64,000 nucleotides of DNA from Syncephalis plumigaleata. Its lineage: Eukaryota; Zoopagomycota; Zoopagomycetes; Zoopagales; Piptocephalidaceae. Shown here in pieces: positions 1 through 19,296 of the stretch (position 1 is its first letter; each line of letters starts with the position of its first letter). The notes below the pieces were generated by a model that saw nothing but the letters and a program-made list of their open reading frames with translations, was not told the DNA's origin and did no database searches. The stretch spans positions 1,674,001 to 1,738,000 of the forward strand of contig JAIXMF010000002.1 of NCBI GenBank assembly GCA_025201365.1, in the 5' to 3' direction. Position numbers and translations under genes: made by a program.

Positions 1-1216
1 CAGCGTATGCTCTTGAAGATGCCCTCCTACCCACTAGCTATTCACCTGCCATGGCTGATTATCGTTTATCATGGCAGTTGCACTGTGTACTCACACATGT
101 ACACGAACTACGCGATTTCGCTGATCGACACGATGACGGCATCAGTCTTACCGCCAATCAATTGTGTCAAAGTTTAGCTTTACAATTGGAACAACTTGAT
201 CTATGGGAGTGGTCGATCTACGTGTTATTATTCATTACTGAGGATAACAGTCGAGCCAAGGCAATCTACGATATGCTCACTCGTCATGTTACACTTGCCG
301 TGAATTGTTCAAATACCGTACCATTATCGCAACAAGAACAATTTGTCGTGGATCAACTAGGTGTCCCTAAAGCATGGGTGTATCGAGCCAAGGTAATTTA
401 TATCTAGTTTGTTATATAGACTAGTGTTAATACTATTTATCTATTTATTTATATGCATATAGGCATTATTGGCCAAGCAACAGCATGATCATTTAGCCGA
501 GGTCAATTGTTGGATTGAAGCGAATGAACATCGACTAGCTCATCAATTGGCAATACAACACTTGGCACCAGACTATATTATTCAAGGCAAGTTATACACT
601 ATTAAGATGAATGAATAACGAACTAACTAACCTATACTCGTTTAGGTGATCATACTGAATTACAAGAACTATTGTCACGTATGGATCAGGAACAGATTGA
701 GAACTGGGCCCAAGGAGGAGGAGTAAGTAGATTATATATATCAATCTATTAGTGATATGACTATAGCGTATTAATATAATTCAAGTTGTACATGACCTAT
801 ATGAATGAAATCTACGAGATGCCTAAACTATTAGTGGCACTACGCAATAGTAATGGCGACAATAATGGTGACTTGACCACAATGGATATTGACGTGGAAC
901 GAGTGCGTCATCGTTTAACGATCTTACTACAAGAGTTGACACAATTACCAAAGACTACACGTGAATTGAATGTAGCCATTACTGAGATGATATCACGAAT
1001 ATCTGGATTCATTCAACGTTTACCAGTAAGTAATAACACAATAATGAAGTAATAGTAACAATCATGTAATAATATATCTATTAGATGGACGATACAAATA
1101 TACTAGCTACTCATTTGTTACCTGAAGATCAACGTCTACTACAATTACAACTGCTTAGCAATGACTATTTCGCTGATCTTACTGATCAAACAATGGAACA
1201 AGCAATGGTCATGTAA
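1..1216 (+). CDS. NUP98: Nucleoporin Nup98-96, C-terminal (Nup96) part, 5' truncated by window edge
   Basis: The visible 320 residues match the Nup96 (Nup145C) domain of the Nup98-96 precursor, a scaffold subunit of the nuclear pore Y-complex. The diagnostic stretches are LEQLDLWEWSIYVLL, the QLGVPKAWVYRAKALLAK helix, and the HQLAIQHLAPDYII segment that follows it; these are the signature helices of the family. Exons read 1-392, 463-586, 646-722, 786-1025 and 1085-1216, all joining in frame to a TAA at 1214. The second intron (587-645) must start with GCAAGT rather than GT, because only this junction keeps the frame (I-I-Q-G-D-H-T). The Nup98 part with its autoproteolytic site would lie upstream and is not seen. 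The gene converges on the formin gene with a spacer of about 120 bp. Family identification is firm; the exact C-terminus is good. Confidence 0.85.
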
Positions 1217-1333
1217 TCAATATCAATCAATATCAATAAACTACTATTAGTAATAACAATTTATAGCTATTTAGTTATATAATATAATGTAATATATATA
1301 TATATATACGAAGTAATGAATAATCAATCATTA

Positions 1334-8852
<7,519 letters not shown>

Positions 8853-9252
8853 AGCGCGGACACTGAAATACCACTACTAATGGCGAGCAGGAAACTTGTA
8901 CAAGAACACCACGGCTTAGATGACAATCGTAGGATACACTAACGCTAATAATCAACGGGAAAGAAGACGGGACGCATGGAGCCCGGTAGGATAGGCTGTG
9001 GATATATAGAGTAGAGAATGAAAAGAAATGAAAAGAAAGTGGAGAAAGCTTGCCACCGCCGATAAGGATGCAGCGAATAAACGGCCTGCACCATTATTGT
9101 GTATCCGCTCTTCTTCTAGCATGATGTTAATAATGATGACAATGCTAAAATGATGATATGGATGATGAACTCGTCACAGGACGTACACAAACACAGACAA
9201 CGCATGACCACAAGCTCACGTGACCATTATTAGCAAGCCGAAGCAAAAAGCA
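8853..9252. other. Gene-free spacer upstream of the formin gene
   Basis: No convincing coding sequence. It should hold the formin promoter on the minus strand. There is an A/G-rich stretch at about 9018-9050 but no recognised motif. The tRNA-Thr gene lies at its right border. Confidence 0.5.
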
Positions 9253-9324
9253 TGCCTCCTGACGGGATCGAACCACCGGCCTTTCCGTTACGAGCGGAAC
9301 GCTCTACCACTGAGCTAAAGAGGC
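9253..9324 (-). tRNA. tRNA-Thr (anticodon CGU)
   Basis: The minus strand folds as a complete 72-nt cloverleaf: acceptor GCCTCTT pairs with AGGAGGC (one G-U), D-arm GCTC/GAGC with an AGTGGTA loop, anticodon stem TTCCG/CGGAA with loop CTCGTAA (anticodon CGT, reads ACG), and a T-arm with loop TTCGATC. The internal A box (TAGCTCAGTGGT) and B box (GGTTCGATCCC) are present. No intron. A TTTTT run six bases past the 3' end is a good Pol III terminator. CCA is not encoded, as expected for a nuclear gene. It sits in the spacer between the divergent formin and ArsC-like genes. Confidence 0.95.
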
Positions 9325-9506
9325 TTCCATTTTTTGAAATGGAAAAAGTGCTATCTATTATAAATGCTTATTTTTGGCCATTTTCCAAAAAAGGAAATTT
9401 TTTGTAATTTTTTATTAGTCATCACTGCATTCTATACAAAAGTTGTAAACAAGTTAATGACGTAGTCACCTATACGTCTTTCGCTTTTCCTTAACACACA
9501 TACCAA

Positions 9507-9932
9507 ATGTCTATTCCTACATTGCCTCGCTTTCATACGCTAACATTGCTGCACAATCCAGCGTGTTCAAAGTCGCGCGCTGCATTGGCGTTACTGCAAG
9601 AGCGAGCGCCTAAAGCGAACCCACCTTTCGACCTTGATGTCGTTAACTACCTCGAGTCACCCTTGACTAAGAGTCAACTGCGTTCGCTAACATCTTACTT
9701 AGTTACTGGCAGCAATGATAGTAGTAATTTGCGACAATTGCTACGGGATGAACCAGAGATTGCTAGCACAGTAGGTACAACGCCTACTGCTGAACAACTG
9801 GTGCAAGTGCTTCATGAACATCCTGCCTGGATGCAACGACCCATTGCCGTGGATTGGGTACGCGGACGAGCAGTTATCGGTCGTCCACCCGAAGCAGTTC
9901 TCTCCATCACCGAGGGTGTTGGTCAAGACTAA
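9507..9932 (+). CDS. ArsC/YfgD-family thioredoxin-fold protein (arsenate reductase-like)
   Basis: A single-exon 141-residue protein of normal length for the ArsC family. It carries the N-terminal LLHNPACSKSRAALALLQE motif, in which the Cys is the family's redox residue, then the YLESPLTKSQL segment and a C-terminal RPIAVDWVRGRAVIGRPPE stretch typical of the R-P-I/V...GRP loop. Members reduce arsenate with glutathione or glutaredoxin, or act as related thioredoxin-fold reductases; several YfgD-like proteins have no shown arsenate activity, so the substrate is inferred. No targeting peptide is obvious. Divergent from the formin gene with a tRNA between them. The start is the first ATG in the frame. 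Confidence 0.8.
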   Translation: MSIPTLPRFHTLTLLHNPACSKSRAALALLQERAPKANPPFDLDVVNYLESPLTKSQLRSLTSYLVTGSNDSSNLRQLLRDEPEIASTVGTTPTAEQLVQVLHEHPAWMQRPIAVDWVRGRAVIGRPPEAVLSITEGVGQD

Positions 9933-10021
9933 TAAACTAGTCGTGCACATTGTTTACACTTGAATATCATGCTGCTCTTATTTACACTAGTTGCTTTATT
10001 GTTCATCATGTATACTCGTAT

Positions 10022-11309
10022 TTAATTACCAAATGCTAACATAAAATTGCGTAGCTTTTCATTGTCGACCCAGTCTACTTGACTTTCTAGGATAAGACCC
10101 TAATCAACGATGTATGTTAATACTGCTTATTCGCTAATAATCACTAGTAATACGTTACAAAGTATAAATGACGTAGCGTATTAATCTGACAGCCTAGTTC
10201 ACCGAGTCTTTTATTCGATTCATCGAGTGAAGATGTCCTACAAGTGTGTCATCGTGAGTTAATGACAAAAATACATTATTACTAGTAGTAGCAATTGATA
10301 GTTACCTGAATGAATCGGTACAAAGTGATGTATCGCCAGTCTTCTCCTTTAGACTTTTAAATAGTTTCTCATTAATACGATGTTGCTCTACCGGCATGAG
10401 TAAATAAACAAGTGTATCATATACCGAATGCCAACCTACTAGATATCTTCATTGTTAATTCAGATGATTTTTGTTCAAGTGTCGCGATATTTTGTTGCAA
10501 TTCATCATATTGCACGCTTGTTGACTGGATTGATCGAATTAGTCCAGATACTAAGCTACTCATTAAATACACATCATAATGCAATCATTAGTTATCTATA
10601 AATGATATACGTCTCCTATACTTACTAGGATGGATGACCCTTGTCGTTGTTCTTCTTCGCGGCAAATACCATTCTGTCAATAGTACGAACCATATTACGC
10701 CTATTGTTTACAATTAGTTTACGCTGATAATTAGAATTCAGTATACATAGATCTATGTGGATTTCACATTACATTTCATTGATTCGTCTCTTATAGGCAT
10801 CCATGTGCACTAGCTTATTTTGAAGCTGGCGTCGTTCTTCAATTGTCTTGGCGAGATTATTCAATTTCTCGGCGGTTACATCGTGCTTGTGCAATTCAGG
10901 TTTACGCTCGGTCTCGCTAGTGTTTGGCAGGATGTTCGCTCGTTTGCTCGTCGCCACATAACGACTTGACGTATTGCCCGCTCTAGTCTTGCCGTGAGAC
11001 TGACTAGCTTTGTTCACCTGTTTCCCTAATTATTAATGACAAGTAAGCTAACGATATAGTAGTGCTATGTATACATATACGTTATAACTTCTTACGCGCT
11101 ATAAACACTGGTCGTCGTTGACGTGGTTGTCCTCGCGTATTTCGTCTATAATAACGCTTATGCGAACGGCTTGATGATAAGTCGACCCGCCTCTTACGCG
11201 TCAAGTTGACTATTTTCCGTTTATCATACGCGGTTACTCCCGTTTCAACACGAGTAAATAGGTCGAGTAATTCGCGAGCATTCTGATGTAACTGTATGGG
11301 CACTGTCAT
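10022..11309 (-). CDS. Coiled-coil protein of unknown function
   Basis: Not recognised. A basic N-terminus (MTVPIQLHQNARELLDLFTR, then many Arg/Lys) is joined in frame through several short introns to helical, charged segments. Exons checked: 11096-11309, 10773-11025 and 10626-10700. Then come exons covering the SGLIRSIQSTSVQYDELQQN region (about 10450-10555), the EQHRINEKLFKSLKEKTG region, and a C-terminal exon ending NFMLAFGN with TAA at 10022. Seven exons or so, roughly 260-280 residues. The alternating hydrophobic pattern in YDELQQNIATLEQKSSEL suggests a coiled coil. The basic N-terminus could bind nucleic acid or microtubules, which is only inference. It shares a 92-bp divergent promoter with the mitochondrial uS2 gene. 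Gene structure is well supported; exact small-exon borders near 10380-10440 are less sure. Confidence 0.65.
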
Positions 11310-11401
11310 TTTGAAATAGTAAAGTAAAAATAAAAGTGGCCTTTTTCACTCTTTACTCGTTTGCATTCGTTTTCATATTGACAGTATTACGCGTTTTTGC
11401 C
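11310..11401. promoter_or_regulatory. Short divergent promoter between coiled-coil gene and uS2m
   Basis: Only 92 bp separate two start codons pointing away from each other, so both promoters and 5' leaders must fit or overlap here. The left part is A-rich. No defined factor site was recognised. Confidence 0.5.
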
Positions 11402-12568
11402 ATGTTGGCCGCCACGAGAACAATGATCCGGGTGAGTAAGCACACGCACACATTGGTACGCCTGTGTGCTCGTCCGTATAGATCGTATACTGATCCTAAA
11501 GTAATAGCGCGTGAGTCTACGTGCCATATCCACCACGCAGTCTGCGCCGCTAAGTAAATCAGCAAGCGGTCCTTCCTTAACTCGACCTAACTATCGAATT
11601 AATATTGGTAAGTGGTCCAGGATTACCGCTACTATTAGTGCGACTATGGTACTTACTGCGCTGTAGGCGAGAGTAATGCTCGATCTCTTATGTTGAATGA
11701 ATCTATGGGCCGAAACGCGGTAGCACCCGACCAACTCACTGTGGCACGTCTGCTTGCTAGCGGACTACACTTGGGACATGCGCAGGAGTTGTGGCATCCC
11801 CTCAATCTACCGTATATCTTTGGTACACGCGCCGGTATTCATGTCATCAATCTCGAAGTGACGCTAACCCATTTGCGACGTGCTTGTCGCGTGTTGCGTC
11901 AAGTGGCGCTGGACGATGGACTTATCCTATTTATCGGCACACGTCCCGGTCTGCAACACTTGCCCGTGATGGCCGCTCGACGATGCGGCGGCTACTACGT
12001 GGCACAACGATGGGTTGCCGGCACCATTACTAATGCACACAAGCTACTACATCGATCACAGGTGCAAAGTGGATCAGGACAAATGAACCAAGTAGCGTTG
12101 GAGACCGATGTCGACGCCATGTCATCCAATATTGATGATTACAACGATGCCAGCAGTTATACGGCCGGCGTATCATCTGATGCTGCCGGTATCGCACCGA
12201 GTAGACGCGATCGTACATCGGGTGAGTCACAGGGACAGGAGCAAGCTCGATTCCGTCGTAAGAAGTCGCCCATCTATCGACCTGATCTTATGGTGGTGTT
12301 GAATCCTTTGGAGAATCGCATTGCATTGGCCGAGGCACAACGAGCCAATATCCCCACCATTGGTCTCATCGACACGGATTGCGATCCACGCTTGGTCACC
12401 TATCCTATTCCAGGCAATGACGATAGTACACGCGCAGTAGAACTAATATCCGGCGTATTAAGCGTGGCAGCACGAAGTGGAGTCATGACACGGGAACGAC
12501 TTATTAGCGAGAAGGAGAGCAGGGTACTGGAGGAGTCTACACAAGCACCATGGCATATTACTGATTAA
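11402..12568 (+). CDS. MRPS2: Mitochondrial ribosomal protein uS2m
   Basis: Component of the mitochondrial small ribosomal subunit. Hallmarks of uS2 are present: LLASGLHLGHAQELWHPLN, PYIFGTRAGIHVINLE, LFIGTRPGLQHLPVMAARR, YYVAQRWVAGTITN and the late NIPTIGLIDTDCDPRLV. Exons 11402-11431, 11541-11607 and 11667-12568 join in frame to 332 residues. The start at 11402 gives a basic, Ser/Thr-rich N-terminus suited to mitochondrial import. Compared with bacterial uS2 there is a low-complexity insertion of about 60 residues (around 12055-12270) between the RW-TITN motif and the C-terminal part, as seen in expanded mitochondrial ribosomal proteins. Confidence 0.9.
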
Positions 12569-12983
12569 TTACGAAAAAAGCAACAACAACAACAATGCTT
12601 AGTTGAACACTAATCACATTCCATATTTGATTACACTATTTCACAAATAAATATCCGCGTAAAATAGAAGTGTATTCGTTATATCCTTGCTAACTGCGCA
12701 AATTGTATGGAAAAGTCCTGTATTACAGCTGCTTTGTAACCTGATAAATGACATCACTCCACGTAATTGTAACACTAGCATGAATCAACTAGGCAGCTCG
12801 ATCATAAACCCTAGTCGCTTGGCTTCTTTTTGTTTATGATTCCAATTGTTTCTCTTTTCTTGTCTATTCTCTCCATTCTACTACGCTATATATTACACTA
12901 CACTCACTACACTACGTCGCAACTATTTACATTTGTCTACATACGTTTATATTTCTTACTAGTTGTGTCTATTGCTATCCTCC
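12569..12983. other. Gene-free spacer, promoter side of the CorA gene
   Basis: About 415 bp between uS2m and the Mg2+ transporter. The right half is pyrimidine-rich with repeated CTAC/ACTACA patterns, as in 5' leaders elsewhere in this window. No RNA gene or coding sequence seen. Confidence 0.45.
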
Positions 12984-15961
12984 ATGTCTTTTCATCGTCA
13001 TACGCTGTCTGAAGGCAATCCAAGCTTACCCAATCAACCGTTTACTTCACTCGACAACCCTAACCCTTCTAATGAGCTGGCCGACTCTACCACCACCGAG
13101 CCACAAACCATATCGTCACTCACTGCAAACACATCACCAATCAGTACTGAAGATATCCCAAGTGTTCACGTATTAGCAGCTTCATTCCCCAACGACGAAC
13201 CCTCTCATGTTCTATCCAGTAATGATGATTTGCCATTTACCTCGAGTGAAACCATAGGCCTGCCAGTTCCTGTTCTTCATTCTAGTCGTAATGAAGAGCA
13301 AAGTGGTCTACGTCAGTCTCTGGATACTTCATTTCTACGCTCTGCACTCGAACACTCTCTAGTCAATGCTGTGTACGCGCATCCACCAGAGGAGGCGCAA
13401 ATATCTTCTTCCGATGCTGCTATCGTCAATGATACAACACCACTACTATCGGCATCTAGACGTTCGCGTGCCATATCAGCACCGGCACCACACGCCATGA
13501 GATCGCCATCATTGTCATCGAATCCGGCATCGATGGTGGGACAGCCCTCTATGCAATCTAACGTGCCACCACCCGTACCCTCAGCTGTACATCGATTAGG
13601 AGGCGGTGCTGCTTACGCGTCAGCTCAGTCAACTCGACCATATTCTGGAATATCATCTCGAAATGACTACTCTACCAGTCGTGTCAATCCATCGACATCT
13701 CGCCCGTTACGTCCACCTGCTTCCGCTTATCTGCCGTACAATCCATACTTGGCCGGGTTAAGTCGTCCTGCATCGCGAGCCATCAATCACTCCCCTTATC
13801 TGCAATATCCTGATCGCTCTCGACCGGCTACACCGCCCTATGAGGCATCGAATATGCGTGTAAATCCAACGGCAGCCTCATCATCATCATCGGCCTTTCC
13901 CGCTCAGTCGTCCTTGTGCACACATTGTCATAGTAACTTGTCTAATGGTAATCAGCCATCTGCAACGACATTCAACGTGCATGATGGATCGTCAAATACT
14001 GACACGACTAATGCAAAGAATCCCGCCAGCAACATTGATCATGAGCACAGCAATGATAAAGACACGGCTAGAGACGGTCCACGTATTGCTGCACCTGTGC
14101 CAAGAGAAGCATCCGTGTTTCATCCTCCTTATATAACATCACCGTTGGTTAATGTCACCGATGTACATCAGCATTATCCTCCTCATCCTCATCCTCATCC
14201 TCATCCTCAGCAATACTATCATCCGCATTTGCAACAACAACATCATCATCCTCCTTATCATGGTCATGCATATACAGGTGATCCCACTGCCACCGATCTA
14301 GCCTATGAGTTGAGCCAACATTATCCTTTGTATTATCCAGAAATGCATGATCCACGACCAGCAGTTGAGCTCAATGAGTTACGTCAAATGTTCGAGCGAC
14401 GTGAAACACAAATGAATCGACAGGCTCGACTACGCTCGAATAGATCACCCACCTTGCCCTATAATTATGGTGCGGTGAGTCCGCGTGATACTGAGCACAC
14501 CTCGAATAAACGTCGTGGAGGAAGTGGCGCGTTTTCACATCTATCCGCTTCAGTTAAGGGTAGTCATGGTCGATTCCTATTCTATACACCAAGTATAGGA
14601 ACGATTACCGCGCCATCGTTTGAAGAGATCGGTCTCGATGTAGCTGTTCAATCGGGTAATAGCAAGAAGCGGGAAAGCATACCTAGAGCAGGTACGGTAC
14701 GACAAGCATCGGCCATTTCCGTATCAACTACCGCGCCGATCAACGATGAACTAGGCGAGCAAGCAGCAAAACACGATACTGAACATAAAGGAGAACCAAT
14801 GGATAACATTTCAAGTACGGAATCAGATACGCAGAAAGCGGCAGATCGATTTGCCAACTTGTTGTGCGAAGGACCATTCTGGATTGATGTCACATCACCC
14901 ACTGACACTGAAATGCGTACACTAAGCAAGGTAGCTATGATAAAGCAGCTAATCTATGATGACTATATAGTAACAATGTATCTGCGTAATTATTAGATAT
15001 TCCGTATACATCCATTGACTGCCGAGGATATAATGACAGAGGATACGCGTGAAAAGTGTGAACTATTCCGTAATTACTACTTCATATGTTTCCGTTCATT
15101 TGATGCCGATCCACACAGCGACACGTATCTAGAACCATTGTCGGTATTTACAGTGGTAATGCGTGAAGGCATCATCTCATTCCATCATCGACCAACACCG
15201 CATGCACGTAATGTACTACGTCGTATTCGACAACTTACCGACTATGTCACCATCTCGCCTGACTGGATCAACTATGCGTTGATTGATGATATAACCGATG
15301 CATTCGCACCATTGATAGGCAATCTACAATTGGAAGTGGATAGTATCGATGAACTAGTGCTTATTCTAAAGGAATCAGAACAGAGCGACATGTTACGTCG
15401 AATTGGACATGCTCGTAAAAAGGTCATGACAGCCATGCGACTATTAGGAGCAAAAGCCGATGTCATGCGTGGTCTCATCAAACGATGCGATGATCGAGTG
15501 GGCGGTGAGATTGGCCTATATCTCGGTGATATCCAAGGTAAGTATCATAATATAGACGTTGATGTTGATACTAATTGTTTATTGTAGATCATCTTATTAC
15601 TATGTTACAAAATGTTGCTCATTATGAAAAGATTATCGCACGAGCACATAGCAACTATCTCGCACAAATCAGCATAGAATTAACACAGACATCCAATGTG
15701 ACCAATGATGTCATGACCAAATTAACTGTGCTTGGTACTATACTCGTACCGATGAATGTAGTTACAGGTATGTATAGCCTACAAATAATAGAATGCAATG
15801 TATATCTAACATCTATCTATCTAATAGGTTTATGGGGTATGAACGTGGAAGTACCAGGCAGAGATATAGAAGGGCTTTCATGGTTCTTTGGCATTATCTT
15901 TGGTATGACACTGTTAGGCGTGGTGTTGTACATGTATCTACGACGAAATAAAGTGGTTTGA
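12984..15961 (+). CDS. CorA-family Mg2+ transporter of the MNR2/ALR type
   Basis: A divalent-cation (Mg2+) channel of fungal MNR2/ALR type, acting at the vacuolar or plasma membrane. Exons 12984-14930, 14997-15537, 15588-15767 and 15828-15961 join in frame to 933 residues. The first ~630 residues are disordered, rich in Ser, Pro and Thr, with a His/Pro/Gln tract at about residues 392-433. The conserved core starts FWIDVTSPTDTEMRTLSK, then FRIHPLTAEDIMTEDTREKC and LFRNYYFICFRSFD, exactly the ALR/MNR2 pattern. Near the C-terminus are TM1, the G-L-W-G-M-N signature that forms the pore entrance, and TM2 (WFFGIIFGMTLLGVVLYMYL), ending in a short basic tail. The last intron splits the codon for the Gly just before Leu-Trp-Gly-Met-Asn. 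Assignment to ALR versus MNR2 is not decided. Confidence 0.92.
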
Positions 15962-16781
15962 CTGCAGTATAAATATAATAATAAAAGGTTTGAACTAGTT
16001 CATAGAGAACAAGCATTCTATTACTCTAGTACAATACTATGCATCGATCATATGCATTCTAGTCTAGTAATATTGACCAGTATATTCAATCAATCAGTGC
16101 TTGCTTATTGTGTTGCACAATAATTAACAAAGCATAAATAAACTAGTGTAACCAGTTGATAATGTTAAAACAAATAGTTAGACGCTATTTAATTAATAAA
16201 CCATCGCGTTCCTATTCTAATAATTAAGCAATTTAAGCGGAGAGACAAGTTAATTGTAAATCAGTGCATTTTATGACAATATGAATTACGAAAATTACGA
16301 ATAACGGACATGACATGCTTACTTTTATCGATGCCAATGTGCACTCACAATTCAGTATGGATGATGGATGGGTGACACACCACTATCAGAGTACTGCTTA
16401 GTTCAAGTCTTGCCAGTCCTTACTGCTTATTCTGTTCTCGTTTTGTTAACCTTCAAGCTACACTACTACTACTACTACTCTCTTTTCTTCTCTCTACTCG
16501 CTCTCTACTTTCTACTCTCCCAACAGTATTTGTTATCTCGCTTTTGGACATTGAGTCCACAGTTACAATACGTTTAGTTATCAAGTAACAGTAGTGCCTT
16601 TTCTTTTCCCTATTGTTATTACTTTGATAAATAGGCCACTTTGTATTTCTGTTCCACTCATCTAGTCGCTTGTAAGTCATCTAATAAACGTGGCATATTC
16701 CTTGTTATCGTTCAGCTAATAGTGATGATTCTTCTTTTCTCTCTTTCTCTTTTCTAGATATATACCGTTCTCATAGCAAAA
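15962..16781. other. Gene-free spacer between CorA and F-BAR genes
   Basis: About 820 bp, AT-rich, with an AATAAA-like poly(A) signal region just after the CorA stop and a pyrimidine-rich right half (about 16380-16760) probably belonging to the F-BAR promoter and leader. Nothing else recognised. Confidence 0.45.
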
Positions 16782-18479
16782 ATGTCGGTTGTATCATCGG
16801 CCTCATTTGCGATGGCCTTCCACGTGAGTGCCTCTCCTCTCTGCATTTAAGGCGTGGCATAGTATGTCGCTGATTAGATAACCTGATATAGGATAAGGAT
16901 GACCAAGGTGTAGAGATTCTCATGAATAAATTACGTCAAGCCAAGCAAACACTATCGCAAATGCAGAATTTATTTGCTCAAAGGTAGTTAATAATAGTAA
17001 TAGTGATAGTGACTATTACAATATTAATACAATTTGTATAAATAGGGCTAGTATTGAGGAAGATTATGGTAAAAAGCTGTTGAAACTCTCGAAAGCATCG
17101 CTCGGCAAAGATGAAACAGGGCAAGGCATCTAGACGTGTAGACATGATGAATAGTCGATGTGCTAACCACCATTTAATCAATAGAACCGTACATGATGCG
17201 TTGAATACTGTTCGAAATGAACTCGAGTTTGCCGGTCGTTCTCATTTGGAGTTGGCCGCATTGATTCGCAGTGAATTGGAACAAGCTACCATTGAATTCT
17301 TGGCCGTTCAAAAGGAGCAACGTAAAAGTGTAAGTGTGTCTGTATTGTGCATTTAATCATGAGATCATTGAATAACGATGATTGTAATAGCATACTTCTG
17401 TCATTGAACGTAGCATGCGTAGTAAAGCATTGCATACAGCCTCTATGCAAAAGGTAGATACAACAATAACAAAAACAATAGCAATACTAGTCATGGTAAT
17501 GAATATATGCATGTATGCATGTATGTATGTATAGGCTAAGGAACGCTATGAAGCAGAATACATGAAAGCCAATGGAATGGCACCCCCACGTACTGGTGGA
17601 GTAAGCTATATGGACACACGTCATAATGTATTGTAGTTTACTAATATCGTATAATAAATAGATGATGAGCAAGTTGAATATGATCGGTCAAGGAAATAAT
17701 ACAGGACGTAATTCCGGTAAGTGATAGTCGATAGAATAGACAACACGTATACGTAGTTGCTAATAGATGTATTACGATAGAACTCGAATATCAGGAAGCA
17801 TGCACGAAATTGCAAACCATTACACAACGATTCGAGAATGATTGGCGTCAAGCATGTGATGTAAGTATAGCGAATAGAGCACTTATATACATACATATTA
17901 ATTAGTCTATCATTTGAAATAATAGAAATTCCAAATTATGGAAGAAGAAAGAATAGAATTCATTCGTAATACATTCTGGAATTACGCGAATATATTTGCA
18001 GGTGTTTGTGTTACAGATGATGAGGTATTTGAAGGATATACGATTAAGATCAATATACATGCTAATCAGTGAAATACGTCTAGTCATTCGAGCGTGTCCG
18101 TCAATCATTAGAACACTGCGATATTGATCGTGACATTGCAACATTTATCGACTTGAAGGGAATTAATACGGGTAAGTGTACACTTGTCATCTAGTTGTAA
18201 TTAATATTCATTATTGTATCTAGTGAGTTCTACTTGATTATTAATAATGTGTCATGACTGGCACTACTAATAGTACTGTAAAGATGCCACTTGGTGATAT
18301 TTCAAATACGACATATTCATCCAATTCACATCTGCCACAAACGCAGCATTCTACGCCAACAATGAATAATGGACAGGAACACGGACAGATGACTCGACCG
18401 GAAGAGCATAATTATCATCAAGATGTACATGCTACACCAGCACATCCAGTTTATTCCCCAACAACAGCAACAATACCTC

Positions 18480-18511
<32 letters not shown>

Positions 18512-19204
18512 GTACAGCAAGTACAACAACAGCAAACACCATCAGCTATGGTATCTAATGGACCTGCGGGTATAGCTGCAACCACAGGCTATTCACCACA
18601 AGGAGCATATCCACCTAATAACAATAGCAATAATAATAGCAATAATAATCTTGTAGCAACAGCTGGATCTAGTCCGGTTAGTAAATCACAGTTCATATAA
18701 TATACTTGACTAATATGCAATGAATTGTATTATTTCTAGGTACAACAAACACATCCAGGATCTGGTAAGTAGATTGTTGATATTCTACGCTGAACTATGC
18801 TATTCACAATGATGACTTGTCATTACATTTGTATCATGTAATTGCAGGACAACCAGCTACCAACATTTCTAATACGCCATTAGCCATGAATGATTCCCCT
18901 TCATCTGCCGCAGCACCAACATCCAATACTTCTGGTAGTGGTGGTTTCTTAGGTAAGTATCTTCTTAATAGAAAATAGTTGTATTCGATGGTTTATTATG
19001 CTAATATACACGTCTTACTTAGTGAAAGCCATCTACGATTACGATGCCACCATGGAAGAGGAGATGTCGTTCAAGGAGGGTGAGATTATTCGTGTACTAG
19101 CCACACAACTCGATGGCTGGTGGGAGGGTGAAATCGAGAATGGTAATGGCGCGAGGAGACGCGGACAATTCCCGTCTAATTTCATTGAACCACTTGGTTT
19201 TTAA
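16782..19204 (+). CDS. F-BAR and SH3 domain protein (membrane curvature/actin adaptor)
   Basis: The N-terminal half is an F-BAR domain split over about nine exons: DKDDQGVEILMNKLRQAKQ, then ASIEEDYGKKLLKLSKAS, ALNTVRNELEFAGRSHLELA, and the late helix FERVRQSLEHCDIDRDIATF. F-BAR dimers bend membranes at endocytic sites or the division ring. The C-terminal exon (from 19021) is a complete SH3 domain (VKAIYDYDATMEEEMSFKEG, then GWWEGEI and FPSNFIEP). Between them lies a low-complexity linker with a polyGln run (about 18480-18535) and Asn-rich stretches. Intron 17121-17184 starts with GC, supported by frame and by a CTAAC branch motif. The join from the last F-BAR exon (ends about 18173) to the linker exon could not be made in frame with any nearby AG, so one exon or one base may be missing. 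Bzz1-, Cip4- or pacsin-like identity is not resolved. Confidence 0.82.
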
Positions 19205-19296
19205 AATTGCAGTGAATAAATAAACAATAGCGAGCAAGTTACTTTTTATTATCCCATTCCATTACGTCTCTTATTCTTACTCGTATTGTTGCCATC

